The position numbers were made by a program, and so were the translations under genes. This document shows positions 53,359 through 64,000 of a DNA stretch of 64,000 nucleotides, piece by piece. The stretch comes from Diphasiastrum complanatum. Its lineage: Eukaryota > Streptophyta > Lycopodiopsida > Lycopodiales > Lycopodiaceae. Every line of letters begins with the position of its first letter. The stretch's first letter is position 1. The stretch is taken from the NCBI GenBank assembly GCA_029204225.1, contig CM055110.1, forward strand, positions 47,280,921-47,344,920, in the 5' to 3' direction. The notes beneath the pieces were generated by a model, which saw only the letters and a list, made by a program, of their open reading frames with translations, made no database searches and had not been told where the DNA came from.

Positions 53359-54148
53359 CTAGTTCCAAATCCTAGCTTGATGCAGGCTCATCCTATTGAA
53401 GCCAGTGTCAAAGTGGCCCCTAGTTCTAGCCCAAGTCTGCTCAGGAGGACATCTCGAGAGTTCAAATCTGCTCATTTTTATGACGGCATCAAAGGCGATA
53501 GGAGTATCAAAAGAAGGATTTTTATGCAAGGAGGCAAGTTTGCAGGCTTGGACTTCTGCATTAGTAAGATAGGTACCAGTGATCCAAAGTTCAATAGAGA
53601 TGGGTGTTAAGAAGTTTACGGAAGGAAGGCTCCAAAGCTTGTAGGCAGTTTTGGCAGATTTAAACTCAATATACGACCAGGTACCAAAGGTACTTGGCAA
53701 CTCTTGGCTTGACAGAACTCAAAGGTAGACTGATTTTTGGCTTCACAAATTTCTTGCGATAAAGACTCTAGCTGAGAAGCACTATCTTCGTCAAGTCTTT
53801 GGTAAAGATCAAAGGGTGAGGTGAAAGAGGAGGTTCGGTGTGAGTAGGGGTATCAGCGGTCAAGGCAAAATTTTCTTTTTCCAAATAGGTAAAAATCTTC
53901 CGAATATGTGAATTGCAAAATCTTTCTTCAACATCAATATGTTCAGCATAGTTAGGAAAGTCACCAAAGATATTTTCGACTATGCTTAGGGTATCTTTAT
54001 TTTTAATAAATTCTATATAAATGTTGATCCAATCCATAGTAGTTATTAAGCCAACGAGGCAAAAGATCTTATCATCAGGGCCAGCAGCGTTACATGTAGC
54101 TATATCAGTGAAAGTAATAAGATTGTGAACCTCAATAGTTTTCTTCAT
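53359..54148 (-). pseudogene. Unidentified protein-coding remnant, copy 1
   Basis: From ATG 54148: MKKTIEVHNLITFTDIATCN, DDKIFCLVGLITTMDWINIY, VENIFGDFPNYAEHIDVEER, FCNSHIRKIFTYLEKENFAL, then after a frame change at 53768 LESLSQEICEAKNQSTFEFC and FGTWSYIEFKSAKTAYKLWS, LTPISIELWITGTYLTNAEV and AFDAVIKMSRFELSR. It is about 260 residues with few lesions and a natural-looking composition (Cys, Trp, Ile-rich), so it is or was a real protein. No family recognised; could be a captured host gene or an element ORF. Confidence 0.45.
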
Positions 54149-54769
54149 GCAACAAATGAGAATTTGAATAAAGGGGTTAGGAGGAGAAAGGGGATCCTTA
54201 TAACCAAGTGCAACTGCATCATGAAACCATCTTGTGGACTAAACCATAAAACAGTAGCCATAAAATACAAGTAAAGCTAAAGGTTTGGTACTACCCCGAC
54301 CAAAGGATAGTCTGGGCCGCATCTTAAAAAGATGTAGAGAGAGAGTAAAAAGATTTCACATAGTCCCTCTTGACAAGTCAAGACCAAACATTTTGAACCC
54401 TTTAGTTTATAGCATAACTGGTAAAAACAAAGCTATATTAAGTCTTACAGTACAGAGTACCATAAAGCGAAGCAAGTTTTAGGACACTCAGCCATTGCCT
54501 GCCACCATCCCACAAAACACAACCTCACGAGTTAGTTACGTGAAAAAGACAAGTGTCATAGCTGAGCATCGGTTGTTATCCATGTCTGAAACAAGATTCA
54601 CTACCTTATCAGCTTGATTGCAAATACAAAGAATACGTCCGGTCAATCTTCCTTATCATAAATTTCAAATTTAGCAATACATTCAGCCCTACAACGAAAC
54701 CATATCAGGGCAGATGCCATACTGATCAGTATTAGAGCAAACCGAATGTATTAAGTTCACATTAACATT

Positions 54770-55471
54770 CTACACATAAGAAGCTATCATGCAATACACA
54801 GAGTATAAACAGCCTTGACTCTTGCAATATAGGTTGGTAGTAATCTGGTTGCACACATCAATGACACTCTTTAATTTGTTATCTGTTATACTTTTACCAT
54901 CGTGTAGCCATCTGGTCTTTTTTAAGAAGTTTGTTACAACATTTTTGCAGATTAGGGCATGTTCCATAGTGCTATCGTGATCGATGTTCTAATATACAAG
55001 TAAAATTATAGCCAATTTAAACCATCCTTTGTAAAATTCCATAGCGACCTCATTGATATTGGATTGACGTAAGAGAATATGATTAAGTCCTTTGTTCCGG
55101 TCGTTCTTTTAAAATTTGTTACTAATAATTCTAGTATCTATGGAAATAACATGCCCAAAACTCTCACAAATAAACTCTTTAAATCGTTTTGTGTTAGAGC
55201 AAGTACACGGTGGGATATTATCGATATCGAAATCACAAAAGACTTGAAAGGGTTTATATCATTTATGCTTCAAATGCGAAAAAAAAGTCCAATCAAACAC
55301 AATTTGCTTAAAGATCACATCAATATGACCAAAATTATGAAATAAAGTCTCAAAATAAAGTCGTTTAAAAATTTTGGCAGATTTAAACTCAATAGTACGA
55401 CCAAGTACCAAAAAGTACTTGGCAACTCTGGGCTTGACAGAACTCAAAGGTAGACTAATTATCGGCTTCAC
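54770..55471 (-). pseudogene. Continuation of the unidentified sequence, copy 2 into the copy 1 boundary
   Basis: Frames read IIEFKSAKIFKRLYFETLF, HNFGHIDVIFKQIVFDWTFF, FQVFCDFDIDNIPPCTCSNT, KRFKEFICESFGHVISIDT, VAMEFYKGWFKLAIILLVY and then across the junction MEHALICKNVVTNFLKKTRW, LHDGKSITDNKLKSVIDVCN. The first part matches copy 1 at 52335-52690 (CTCSNTKRFKEFICESFGHV). Function unknown; several stops. Confidence 0.4.
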
Positions 55472-55499
55472 AAATTTCCTACGAGAAAGTCTCTAGTTG

Positions 55500-55871
55500 G
55501 AAAACACTATCTTCATCAAGGTCTTTGGTAAAGATCAAAGGGTGAGGTGAAAGAGGAGGTTCGGTGTGGGTAGCGGTATCAGCGGTCAAGACACCTTCTT
55601 TTTCCAAACAGGTAAAAATCTTTCGAATATGTGAATTGCAAAATCTTTCTTCAACATCAATTCATTCAGCATAGTTAAGAAGGTCAACATAGATACTTTC
55701 GACTATGCATAGGGTATCTTTCTTTTTAATAAATCTCATATAAATGTTGATCCAATCCATAGTAATCATTAAGTCAACAAGGCAAAAGATCTTATCATCA
55801 GGGCCAGTGGTGTTACATGTAGCTATATCGGTGGAAGTAATAAGATTGTGATCCTCAACGACTTTCTTCAT
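55500..55871 (-). pseudogene. Unidentified protein-coding remnant, copy 2
   Basis: From ATG 55871: MKKVVEDHNLITSTDIATCN, DDKIFCLVDLMITMDWINIY, VESIYVDLLNYAE and a stop, then further matching text. Same protein as 53359-54148 with more damage. Confidence 0.45.
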
Positions 55872-56560
55872 GCAACAAATGACAGTCTGAATAAAGGGAC
55901 TAGGAGGGGGAAGGGTCTTATAACCAAGTGCAACTACATTATGAAACCATCATGTGGACTAAACCATAAAACATAATTAGTTAGCCATAAAATACAAGTA
56001 AAGGTAAATCTTTGGTACTACCCCGACCAAAGGTTAGTCGGGGTTGCATCTTAAAAAGATGCAGAGAGAGAGTAAAAAGATTTCACATAGTCCATCTTGA
56101 CAAGTCAAGAACAAACACTTTGAACCCTTTAGTTTATAGCATAACAGGTGAAAACAAAGCTGTATAAAATCTTACAGTACAGAGTACCATAAAGCGAAGC
56201 AAGTTTTAGGACACTCAGCCGTTACCTTCCACCATCCCACAAAACACAACCGCGTGGTTAGTTACATGAGGAAGACAGGTGTCATAGCTAAGCATCAGTT
56301 GCTATCCATGTCTGAAACAAGATTCACTACCTCATCAACTTGATTGCAAATACAAAGAATACGTCCAATTTTTCCTATCATGGATTTCAAATTTAGCAAT
56401 ACATTCTGTCCTACAACAAAATCGTATCAAAACAGATGCCATACTGATCAGTATTAGGGCAAATCGAATGTTTTAAGTTCACATTAACATTATACACATA
56501 AGAAGTTGTCATGCCATACACAGAGTATAAAGAGCCTTGACTCTTGCATCAATAATAGGT

Positions 56561-58493
56561 ACTAGGGATCCGTGTCTACTAGCTAAGGACATCCTACGAA
56601 GACTGCTGTCAGGAGTCCAAGCACCTTATAGCTTGGAAAAATCCATGTCATGCAAGCCCGCCAAAGTCAAACCCTAAACAAGTACATAGATTACCTATAG
56701 CAGCCGCTTAAAGTTTTATACATCCTTACTTTGTTATTAGCATCATGATTTAATCATAATCACACTAAGGCATAAAACGTGAATATTCAAAAACATGTCT
56801 TTGAAAGTAATCAATCTTAGCGTATCTTATGGTTTCTCATGTGTAAATGAATCATATTGCACTATGTCTCAATCACAATTGAAAAAACCCTAAACAAGGT
56901 TTAGAAGACAATTCATATCGTTGTTATCTCATATAGTTTCATATCTGGATGCGAGTTGAAGCCATCTCCTGAGAGCTACCCATCTCCAAATGATTTTAAG
57001 CTAAAACACTCTCCTTACGTACTAAAGATTCCAATACGACAATGACGAGTAAGTAATAGTGCAATGTCTTTACTGTCTTATTTCAAGAATAGTGTAAGTT
57101 TTAGGTCAAGTAGGTTATACTCATGCATGATCTTACGTTTCTAACACACGGTTACATTCACCTCATTAGTCATAGAGTCATTCCATGTTAGTTTTTTTTT
57201 TGTTTGCATTTCAACAAACCCTAAACGGCATCGTCTCTTTCGTTCCTCTCATGTTCAAAGGAACTTAACAATTTCCATGTTTGATAGAAACACCTTAAGT
57301 AATCGTCAATTTAAACCATTAGAAACCATATGAATGTGTATGCACATAAGTTCAACATTTTTTTGTGTAGTATACTGGCAGGATAATAAAGTGATTCAAT
57401 GGTTAATTGGCCAGCCTTCTGTAAAATTTTACAAGATGCTTTTGAGCATTAATAAAAAAGCCACTACATTATGTGTACATGGTGTACAAATGCTACAAAA
57501 CATAGTACATACATGGTTGTTTTTTGGAAGGATTGAACCTCCATATATTAAGCATGTTGCAAGCTTGAAACAAAGCTATACACAAGTGTAATGGTAGGTG
57601 GTATCATTACCATGTTGTAGAGCAGGTTACTCAACAAAAGAAGCAAGCAGACTGGCTGTCCATCGCATTTTGAATGGGTAGGCAGCTGCTCATTTGGTAG
57701 GGTATCAAAAAGTACACATGAATTCAACAAAACTTGCTTAGCCTCAGTGCGATGGCCAGTCTACTAGCCAGTCACTGTGGGCAGAAGTGCATCTAAATAC
57801 TGTGCACAAAGTATGCAAAAAAGTGTATAATTCATGTAGTAGTTAATCGTTGTCCATAAGCCAAAAAAACAACAAATGTTAGTGATCCGTACCTCAATAA
57901 TCAAATGAGGACGATGTTGAGGCAGCGCCCAGCTGTAGGCACTTCAATAAGTTCTGAACCAATTCACAATTCCCATCACATATGTGAACTAGTTTCCTCG
58001 AGCATAACTAGCAAGCTCAAGACTTTGAGGTATAAGTGATTATTAAGCCAAAGACATCGATGAAATCTTACCTTATTTCGTAACGCTTCCCCTCACGAAT
58101 ACTCTTCCAAATGCATTCATGAGTCTCCCCTTGTCCAATCCAAATTAGGTCATAGTAGAGAGAAGAGATGAGAGATAGAGAGAGAGAGGGGGGGGGGAGC
58201 AAGAAGAGTGAAGGCTAGGGTTGTGTCATTTTCTTATCTATAGATGCCAAAGAACACTTAGGTGCACTAAGTGCAAGTAAATGCTCACCGTTAGATTGAA
58301 TATATATTGTGCACTCATCTTAGCCATTCAAGGAATTCAAGTTTTCCACTATTTTTTTAAAAAGCCTTTTGGGGGGTCATCCAACTTAGTGTAGCAAAGT
58401 AAGGCAATTACATTACCTTGGTTTCAAAGGGACAAAAACTTCCGACAATTGCTCGTAGAACAATTAAAGTTGAATGTGCATAAAACAGAGTCC

Positions 58494-58495
<2 letters not shown>
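56561..58495. other. No gene recognised
   Basis: AT-rich sequence without coding motifs. A short G run (58188-58198) follows AGAGAGAG repeats. Confidence 0.4.

Positions 58496-58565
<70 letters not shown>
58496..58565. repeat. (GA)35 microsatellite
   Basis: 70 bp of uninterrupted GA. Followed by a CGCCCTC/ACGCCCTCC-rich stretch to about 58730. Confidence 0.95.
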
Positions 58566-58567
<2 letters not shown>

Positions 58568-58851
58568 CCTCTCCACTCACCCGCCCTTGCATCCTCCCCG
58601 CACGCCCTCCACACGCCCTCCTTACACCTTTCTTTGCGCACAATCCCTTTGCCCTCTCTGCATCCTTGCTATGCCCTCTCTACGCCCTTGCTATGCCCTC
58701 CCGGCACGGCCTCCCCACACGCCCTCCTTGGAGAGAAAGAGGGAGATTAACGAAACATAGCTCCTCTTGCGAACGCAAGACCAAAGTTTTTGAAACCTTT
58801 ATTCATAAACCAACAAGGTAAAACATAGCTGAAAGCATATAGTACTCAAAG

Positions 58852-60115
58852 ATGCTGGAAGAGATTTTTGGCTCCCAAGCTTTGAAAATAGCAATGGCAA
58901 GGAGACCAAGATCTACAATTGAGTCTGTGATTCTTTACAATGAGAAAGATGACATTGATAATTGGAAGCCAACAAAATATATGAAGAATTCATGGGTGTT
59001 GCTGCATCCATCATCAAAGGGCAATTTCCGATAGATGAAAATGGCAAAGATGACATACAACTCGTATTGAAAAGCAAAAATTTTGGAGTTTAAGACAACT
59101 CCCGGAGGTCACTCTATATCATATGTGCTAGTACAACATGTTTATATGCATTCAAAAATAAAAGTACAAGATATCAATCCTCATTATCGTCGACAATGTA
59201 ACTGTAAGTATATCAAAATGTATGCACTTTACTACAGTCATAGGTGTTATTTTATTGAAACTCCTTAGATTACAATATAAATTATTCAACATTTTTCTTC
59301 TTTCAGATTTATATCCATCAAACATTATAAGTGAATGGAAGCCAGCACAATCACTTGTAGGAATATTGGACGTGATTCACTCTAATGTTGGAAAGCTCCA
59401 ATACAGAGGAAGAAGTCCAAAGGAGCTTGCATAGAGTGGTATATATTTTTTATGAATGGTCATATATACCACAAACGGATGGGGATTTTGACAAGCTTGA
59501 AGCAATTCCATTGCCAAGTTTTTAGAGTGATGAGTGGCCTACTCTTGACAGTATTGTTTCTGAATCCTTTCAGATGCAAGCTACTCTTGCATGTTAGAAA
59601 TTCCATGAAGATAAGTACGAAATCAAAAATTGTTCACCTAAGTTGGTTTCTCTCATTGCATATATTTGTTGATTTTTTCTCAAGTGCAAGTGTTCGAAGG
59701 ACACCAACTCTATTTGTTTGCAAGGATTTATTAGATGCAATTTTGTCAGATCTCATGGATCAAGGATAGTTAAACAAAAAAAGATGTAGAATGTAGGATA
59801 AAAAAAGTCGTCAATAATCTTCCATTATCATATCAAAAAACAAATACTCCGTCTCACATTTAACTATAAGAGATTCAAGAAAACTGATCATACATGGCTA
59901 CTACTAGATGGTCACATAGACCGAAAGAAGATAAGCATCATACATAATGAAGAATTTCTGACTATGATTGAGGTGGAAGAGCATTGGAGCCTTGATTACA
60001 TCATAGCAGAGCTCATGCTATTACAAACCAATCTACTCACTTATTTCAGATTCATCATCAATGGAAGATGTGAAATATTTGAGATTCATTAAAATCCAAA
60101 TCTACAAAATGATCT
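58852..60115 (+). other. Unidentified plus-strand coding-like remnant
   Basis: MLEEIFGSQALKIAMARRPR, ESVILYNEKDDIDNWKPTKY (58852-59034), then EFKTTPGGHSISYVLVQHVY (59083) and LYPSNIISEWKPAQSLVGIL with VGKLQYRGRSPKEL (59340-59434). The pieces look protein-like but belong to no family I can name, and stops separate them. Confidence 0.3.
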
Positions 60116-60790
<675 letters not shown>

Positions 60791-61010
60791 CTCCCTCTCC
60801 CACTAATTTTAGCATGGATTTTGATAACACTCCAAGTGATGTCCTATGCTTCTTCATAAACAAGTCCTTTCCCAATGCTTTGGTAAAGATATCAGCTACA
60901 CATTCCCTTGAAGAAACATGCTGAAGCTCCACCTCCTTTGCTAAGACTTGCTCTCTCACAAAGTGGTATGCCACCTCAATATGACATGAAGAATCACATA
61001 GAATGTAAAT
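60791..61010 (-). pseudogene. Copia RNase H C-terminal tail
   Basis: SCHIEVAYHFVREQVLAKEV, ELQHVSSRECVADIFTKALG, SLGVLSKSMLKLVGEGV and a stop. It matches 61983-62200 closely, with a 1-aa insertion (MKKHRT). Upstream similarity stops near 61010. Confidence 0.85.
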
Positions 61011-61335
61011 GAGATGATTCCTCCATGAATGAGCCTCCATTTTCGTCTTGCCACAATATGACATCATCACTTGATGACATGATCATGAAAGAGTGACATA
61101 ATGAACCTCCAACAGCTTCATTTCCATCAACAAAACCATCCAAGTATGCTAGTACAAATGCAACATCAAAATGATGCTCACCAATGTAGCTAGTTTTACC
61201 ATATCTTGACAATTTGCACACATCCACATGAACAGTCCCTTTGATTGCACACTCACCATCATTGGACGTGTAGATCACCCTCTTGTCATCTCCATATGCC
61301 AACAAAGAAGTGCAATACTCTTTGTGAAAAGTCAT
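60994..61335 (-). CDS. Unidentified 113-codon ORF between two Copia LTRs
   Basis: FHKEYCTSLLAYGDDKRVIY, GECAIKGTVHVDVCKLSRYG, EHHFDVAFVLAYLDGFVDGN and SSDDVILWQDENGGSFMEES. It is sense to the LTRs, starts about 55 bp inside the right LTR and ends where the RNase H tail starts. It does not resemble gag, protease, RT or integrase. It could be captured host sequence or decayed gag. No PBS is seen next to the LTR. The start is uncertain. Confidence 0.4.
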   Translation of the reverse strand: MTFHKEYCTSLLAYGDDKRVIYTSNDGECAIKGTVHVDVCKLSRYGKTSYIGEHHFDVAFVLAYLDGFVDGNEAVGGSLCHSFMIMSSSDDVILWQDENGGSFMEESSHLHSM

Positions 61336-61390
61336 GCGTGAACTGTGAAAGATTTCAGACTATTATGATCCAATCTACTTGAATGACCTT

Positions 61391-61982
61391 TGGTTGAAAA
61401 GAGAAATACACTACCAATCTCACCAATGTAGAAAAATCAGCATCTACACACAAAATGAGATGCAAACACTAATAGAACTAGATCAAACTTGAATGAAATG
61501 ATAAAGTATTATTGTTGTTCATACAAAACCAGCAAGCTATTGTATTTCACGTGTGAATCCAAAAATAACAAATATAGATCATTCTACACATAGAATTGCA
61601 AGACTCACCAAGATAGTGCACCAATGGATAGTAGAACCAAAGAGAACCATGTATAAGCATGAAATGAGATAGAGAAGAGAGAAGACTCCATGAGTTACAT
61701 CCTTTTATAACAGGTCCAAACCCTATTTGGCAACTTGGCTTTCCCGCCAAAATGCTAACCCTACTATTTTTATGTCTAGATTCAATGTATCCAACTATTC
61801 AAATCTGAATATACTCAAACTCGCATTCTAACTTTCTCACACTTTTAAAAAATGTGTATTCAAATGACATTTAGACTAATGAACTTTGAAAAGTCAATCT
61901 CTAAGTCTAAAACAAGTCTGGCCTCAATATGTCAAATATGAAAATATAGCAAAATATGATGAAACTAGTTGAATCTTTCACA
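61391..61982 (-). repeat. Copia LTR (right), 3' LTR of the pol to its right
   Basis: Minus start TGTGAAAGATTCAACTAG at 61982, following GAAGAGGGAG (polypurine tract, about 61983-61992). Confidence 0.75.
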
Positions 61983-64000
61983 CTCCCTCTTCAATTAGTT
62001 TTAACATAGACTTTGATAGCACTCCAAGTGAAGTCCTATGCTTCATGAACAAGTCCTTTCCCAATGCTTTGGTGAAGATATCGGTTACACATTCCCTTGA
62101 AGACACAAGTTGAAGCTCCACCTCCCTTGCAATGACTTGCTCCCTCACAAAGTGATATTGTATCTCAATATGCTTGCTCCTAGCATGAAAGATAGGATTG
62201 GATGCCATTCTTGGGCTGACTGATTGTCACAAAAGATGATTGGGCTCTCTAAAAAATCCAGCAAGTGAAGATCCTTGATCATCCTCTTGATCCATACCAT
62301 CTCCTTTGTGCAATGTGTAAGAGCTTTGTACTTGGCCTCACTAGATGACAATGAGATAGTGGCTTGTTTCTTCAACATCCATGATATAGCTCCATCACCT
62401 ATGAAAATACAATAAGCACTAATGGATTTCCTATCCATTACATCTCCAGCATAGTCCGAATCTGAAAATCCAAAAAGATTAGGTGATGACCCCTCATTCA
62501 ATATGCCAAAATCTTGAGTTCCAATGATGTACCTCAAAACTCGCTTTCCTAGCTTCCAATGCTCCTCACTAGGATTTTGCATGAATTGACTCAATATTCC
62601 AACACAGTAGCTTAGATCTAGTCTATTAATGGCTAGATAGATGAGTGAACCAACTAGCTTCCTATAGAGAGTAATGTCCTCGAAGGATCTTTCATTACCT
62701 CTTATAGTTAGCTTTACATGAGACTCCATAGGTGTATCAATAGCTACTGCATCTACCATATGAAATCTTTCTAGAATAGAATAAGCATACTTCTCTTGAC
62801 AAATGAAAGTAGATTGACAAGATCTAATCACTTCTATTCCTAAAATGTAATGCAAGTTACCAAGATCATGCACCTCAAATTCCTTCTTAAGAGCATTCTT
62901 GATATCCTCCACATCTTAACTATCTCCACCACTCAAGATGATATCATCCACATAGATTAGCAAGATGGTAACATCATTTTCAGCAAACCTATAATAAAGT
63001 GAATGATCATACATACTCATAACAAAGCCTTGAGAGAGTAAAAAAGTGTTAAGCTTAGCATACCAACTCCTTGGTGCTTGCTTAAGGCTTTTGTAGAAGA
63101 CACACATGATTTGGCTTTGTTGATGAAATGTAGCTCTCGGGTTGCTCCATGTACACTTCCTCCTCAAGATCACCATTCAAGAATGCATTTAAAATGTCCA
63201 TTTGCCATAGATCCCATCCATAAAGTGTAGCAAGTGAAATGATGACTCGAATGCTTACCATCTTTGCCACGGGTGCAAAGGTCTCATCATAGTCAATCCC
63301 TTGTTGTTGAGCATATCCTTTTGCCACTAACCTTTCCTTGTACTTGTTGATAGATCCATCTTGGTTTGTCTTCACCTTGAAGATCCATTTGCATCCAATA
63401 GCTTTCTTGTCCTTAGGCAACTCCACCAATCTCCATGTTCCATTCTTCATAAGAGCTTGATACTCAAGATCCATTGCTTGGATCCACTCCTCTTCTTTCC
63501 TTGCTTGATCTACACTTGTAGGCTCATCCAAAAAGGTTAGGAAAGCAGCATAATTTCCATAAACTACTTGATTACCCTTTTGATCATATGTGATTCTTGA
63601 AGGTTGTCTTTCTCTTGATGTTCTCCTTGGCTTTTGACTTGATGAAGGTCTATCATCATCACCCTCCAAAGTAGGATCCTTCTCATCAACATCAAGAATG
63701 TTAGATCCATCCACACTACCATCAGTCATGCTTGAAGACACTTTTGGAATGTTCCCCTCATAAAAAATGACGTCTCTACCAACAATCACTTTGTTAGTAG
63801 AAGGAATGTAAACCTTGTAGGCTTTAATCACCTCACTATATCCAACAAAAATACCTCTTCTTGAATATGGATCTTCCTTGGTCCTATCATCAAGAGTAAT
63901 GTTGACATAGCATGTGCATCCAAAGGTTCTTAGAAAGTTGACGCTTGGCCTCCTCTTGAATAGCATCTCAAAAGGTGTCCTTCCATCCAAAATAGCACTC
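61983..64000 (-). pseudogene. Copia pol: integrase end, RT and RNase H (cut by the window edge)
   Basis: From 63990: DGRTPFEMLFKRRPSVNFLR, FGCTCYVNITLDDR, RGIFVGYSEVIKAYKVYIPS (integrase C-terminus), a charged linker (DPTLEGDDDRPSSSQKPRR), then RT: AIGCKWIFKVKTNQDGSINK, RLVAKGYAQQQGIDYDETFA, WDLWQMDILNAFLNGDLEEE. A frameshift near 63090 is followed by LKQAPRSWYAKL and the catalytic YVDD in LLIYVDDIILSG, then a stop (62913-62915). Next come DLGNLHYILGIEV, YRKLVGSLIYL and RNase H DSDYAGDVMDRKSISAYC, SSSEAKYKALTHCTKEMVWI. A frameshift near 62212 precedes the end SKHIEIQYHFVREQ, FTKALGKDLF. At least three lesions; RT and RNase H catalytic residues are kept. Confidence 0.9.

Larger units (their letters stand above)
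52335..56560. repeat. Tandem duplication of about 1.6 kb (second copy) / 2.65 kb (first copy)
   Basis: Copy 1 is 52335-54982 and copy 2 is 54983-about 56560. Both start ATGTTCTAATATAC and share over 90% identity by eye in 52335-52690 / 54983-55345 and 53650-54980 / 55370-56560. Copy 1 carries about 960 bp (52690-53650) that copy 2 lacks. There the continuing minus-strand frame suggests copy 2 lost it. Confidence 0.8.

Overview
The window looks like nuclear DNA of a land plant. Nearly all of it is nested, decaying LTR retrotransposons (Ty3/Gypsy, mostly chromodomain-bearing chromoviruses, and Ty1/Copia), plus two LINE remnants, long (GA/CT)n microsatellites and small tandem duplications. Four separate elements carry a primer-binding site matching the 3' end of initiator tRNA-Met next to an LTR, as is typical of plant elements. 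The only host gene I can support is a set of five spliced exons of a zeta-class glutathione S-transferase (maleylacetoacetate isomerase type) at 3566-4447 on the minus strand. I see no rRNA, tRNA, CRISPR array or prokaryotic signal. The plant lineage cannot be fixed from this sequence alone.

Layout. 1-975: truncated 5' end of a chromovirus. 1.3-2.7 kb: 3' LTR and chromodomain tail of another Gypsy element. 3.57-4.45 kb: GST exons. 4.76-15.97 kb: a nested stack on the minus strand. A Copia element is split into 5089-6548 and 14044-14770 by a gag-only LTR element (6549-14043), which is itself split by a deleted Gypsy element (8234-12631, TSD TACAT). The right side continues with a Gypsy gag plus LTR (14771-15780) and a Copia LTR piece. 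16.05-25.71 kb: a plus-strand chromovirus remnant interrupted inside its integrase by a young, nearly complete minus-strand chromovirus (18268-24505, TSD GACAG, LTRs differing at 3 of 358 positions). 25.7-28.4 kb: a LINE remnant containing a short stretch that looks like a mitochondrial carrier. 28874-34569: another young chromovirus (TSD CATAT, LTRs differing at 5 of 451 positions) with unusual AG...CT LTR ends. 35.4-36.9 kb: two decayed LTR remnants. 38.55-47.98 kb: a decayed minus-strand Gypsy-type element without RT. It has three CCHC knuckles in gag and a long extra coding region next to the 3' LTR, preceded by a TATA box and a pair of 76-bp repeats full of palindromes. 50.6-51.8 kb: LINE remnant. 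52.3-56.6 kb: tandem duplication of an unidentified protein-coding-like sequence. 60.1-64 kb: Copia sequence with two LTRs bracketing a short internal segment that carries an unrelated ORF.

Insertion order follows from the nesting. The 18.3-24.5 and 28.9-34.6 kb elements are the youngest. The 8.2-12.6 kb element is younger than its gag-only host, which is younger than the Copia element around it. The enzymes present (gag, protease, RT, RNase H, integrase) would act together in retrotransposition, but every copy seen here has frameshifts, stops or deletions, so none looks autonomous as written. The best candidates for something undescribed are the accessory coding region and promoter-like block of the 38.6-48 kb element, the gag-only element, and the unidentified duplicated sequence at 52-56.6 kb.
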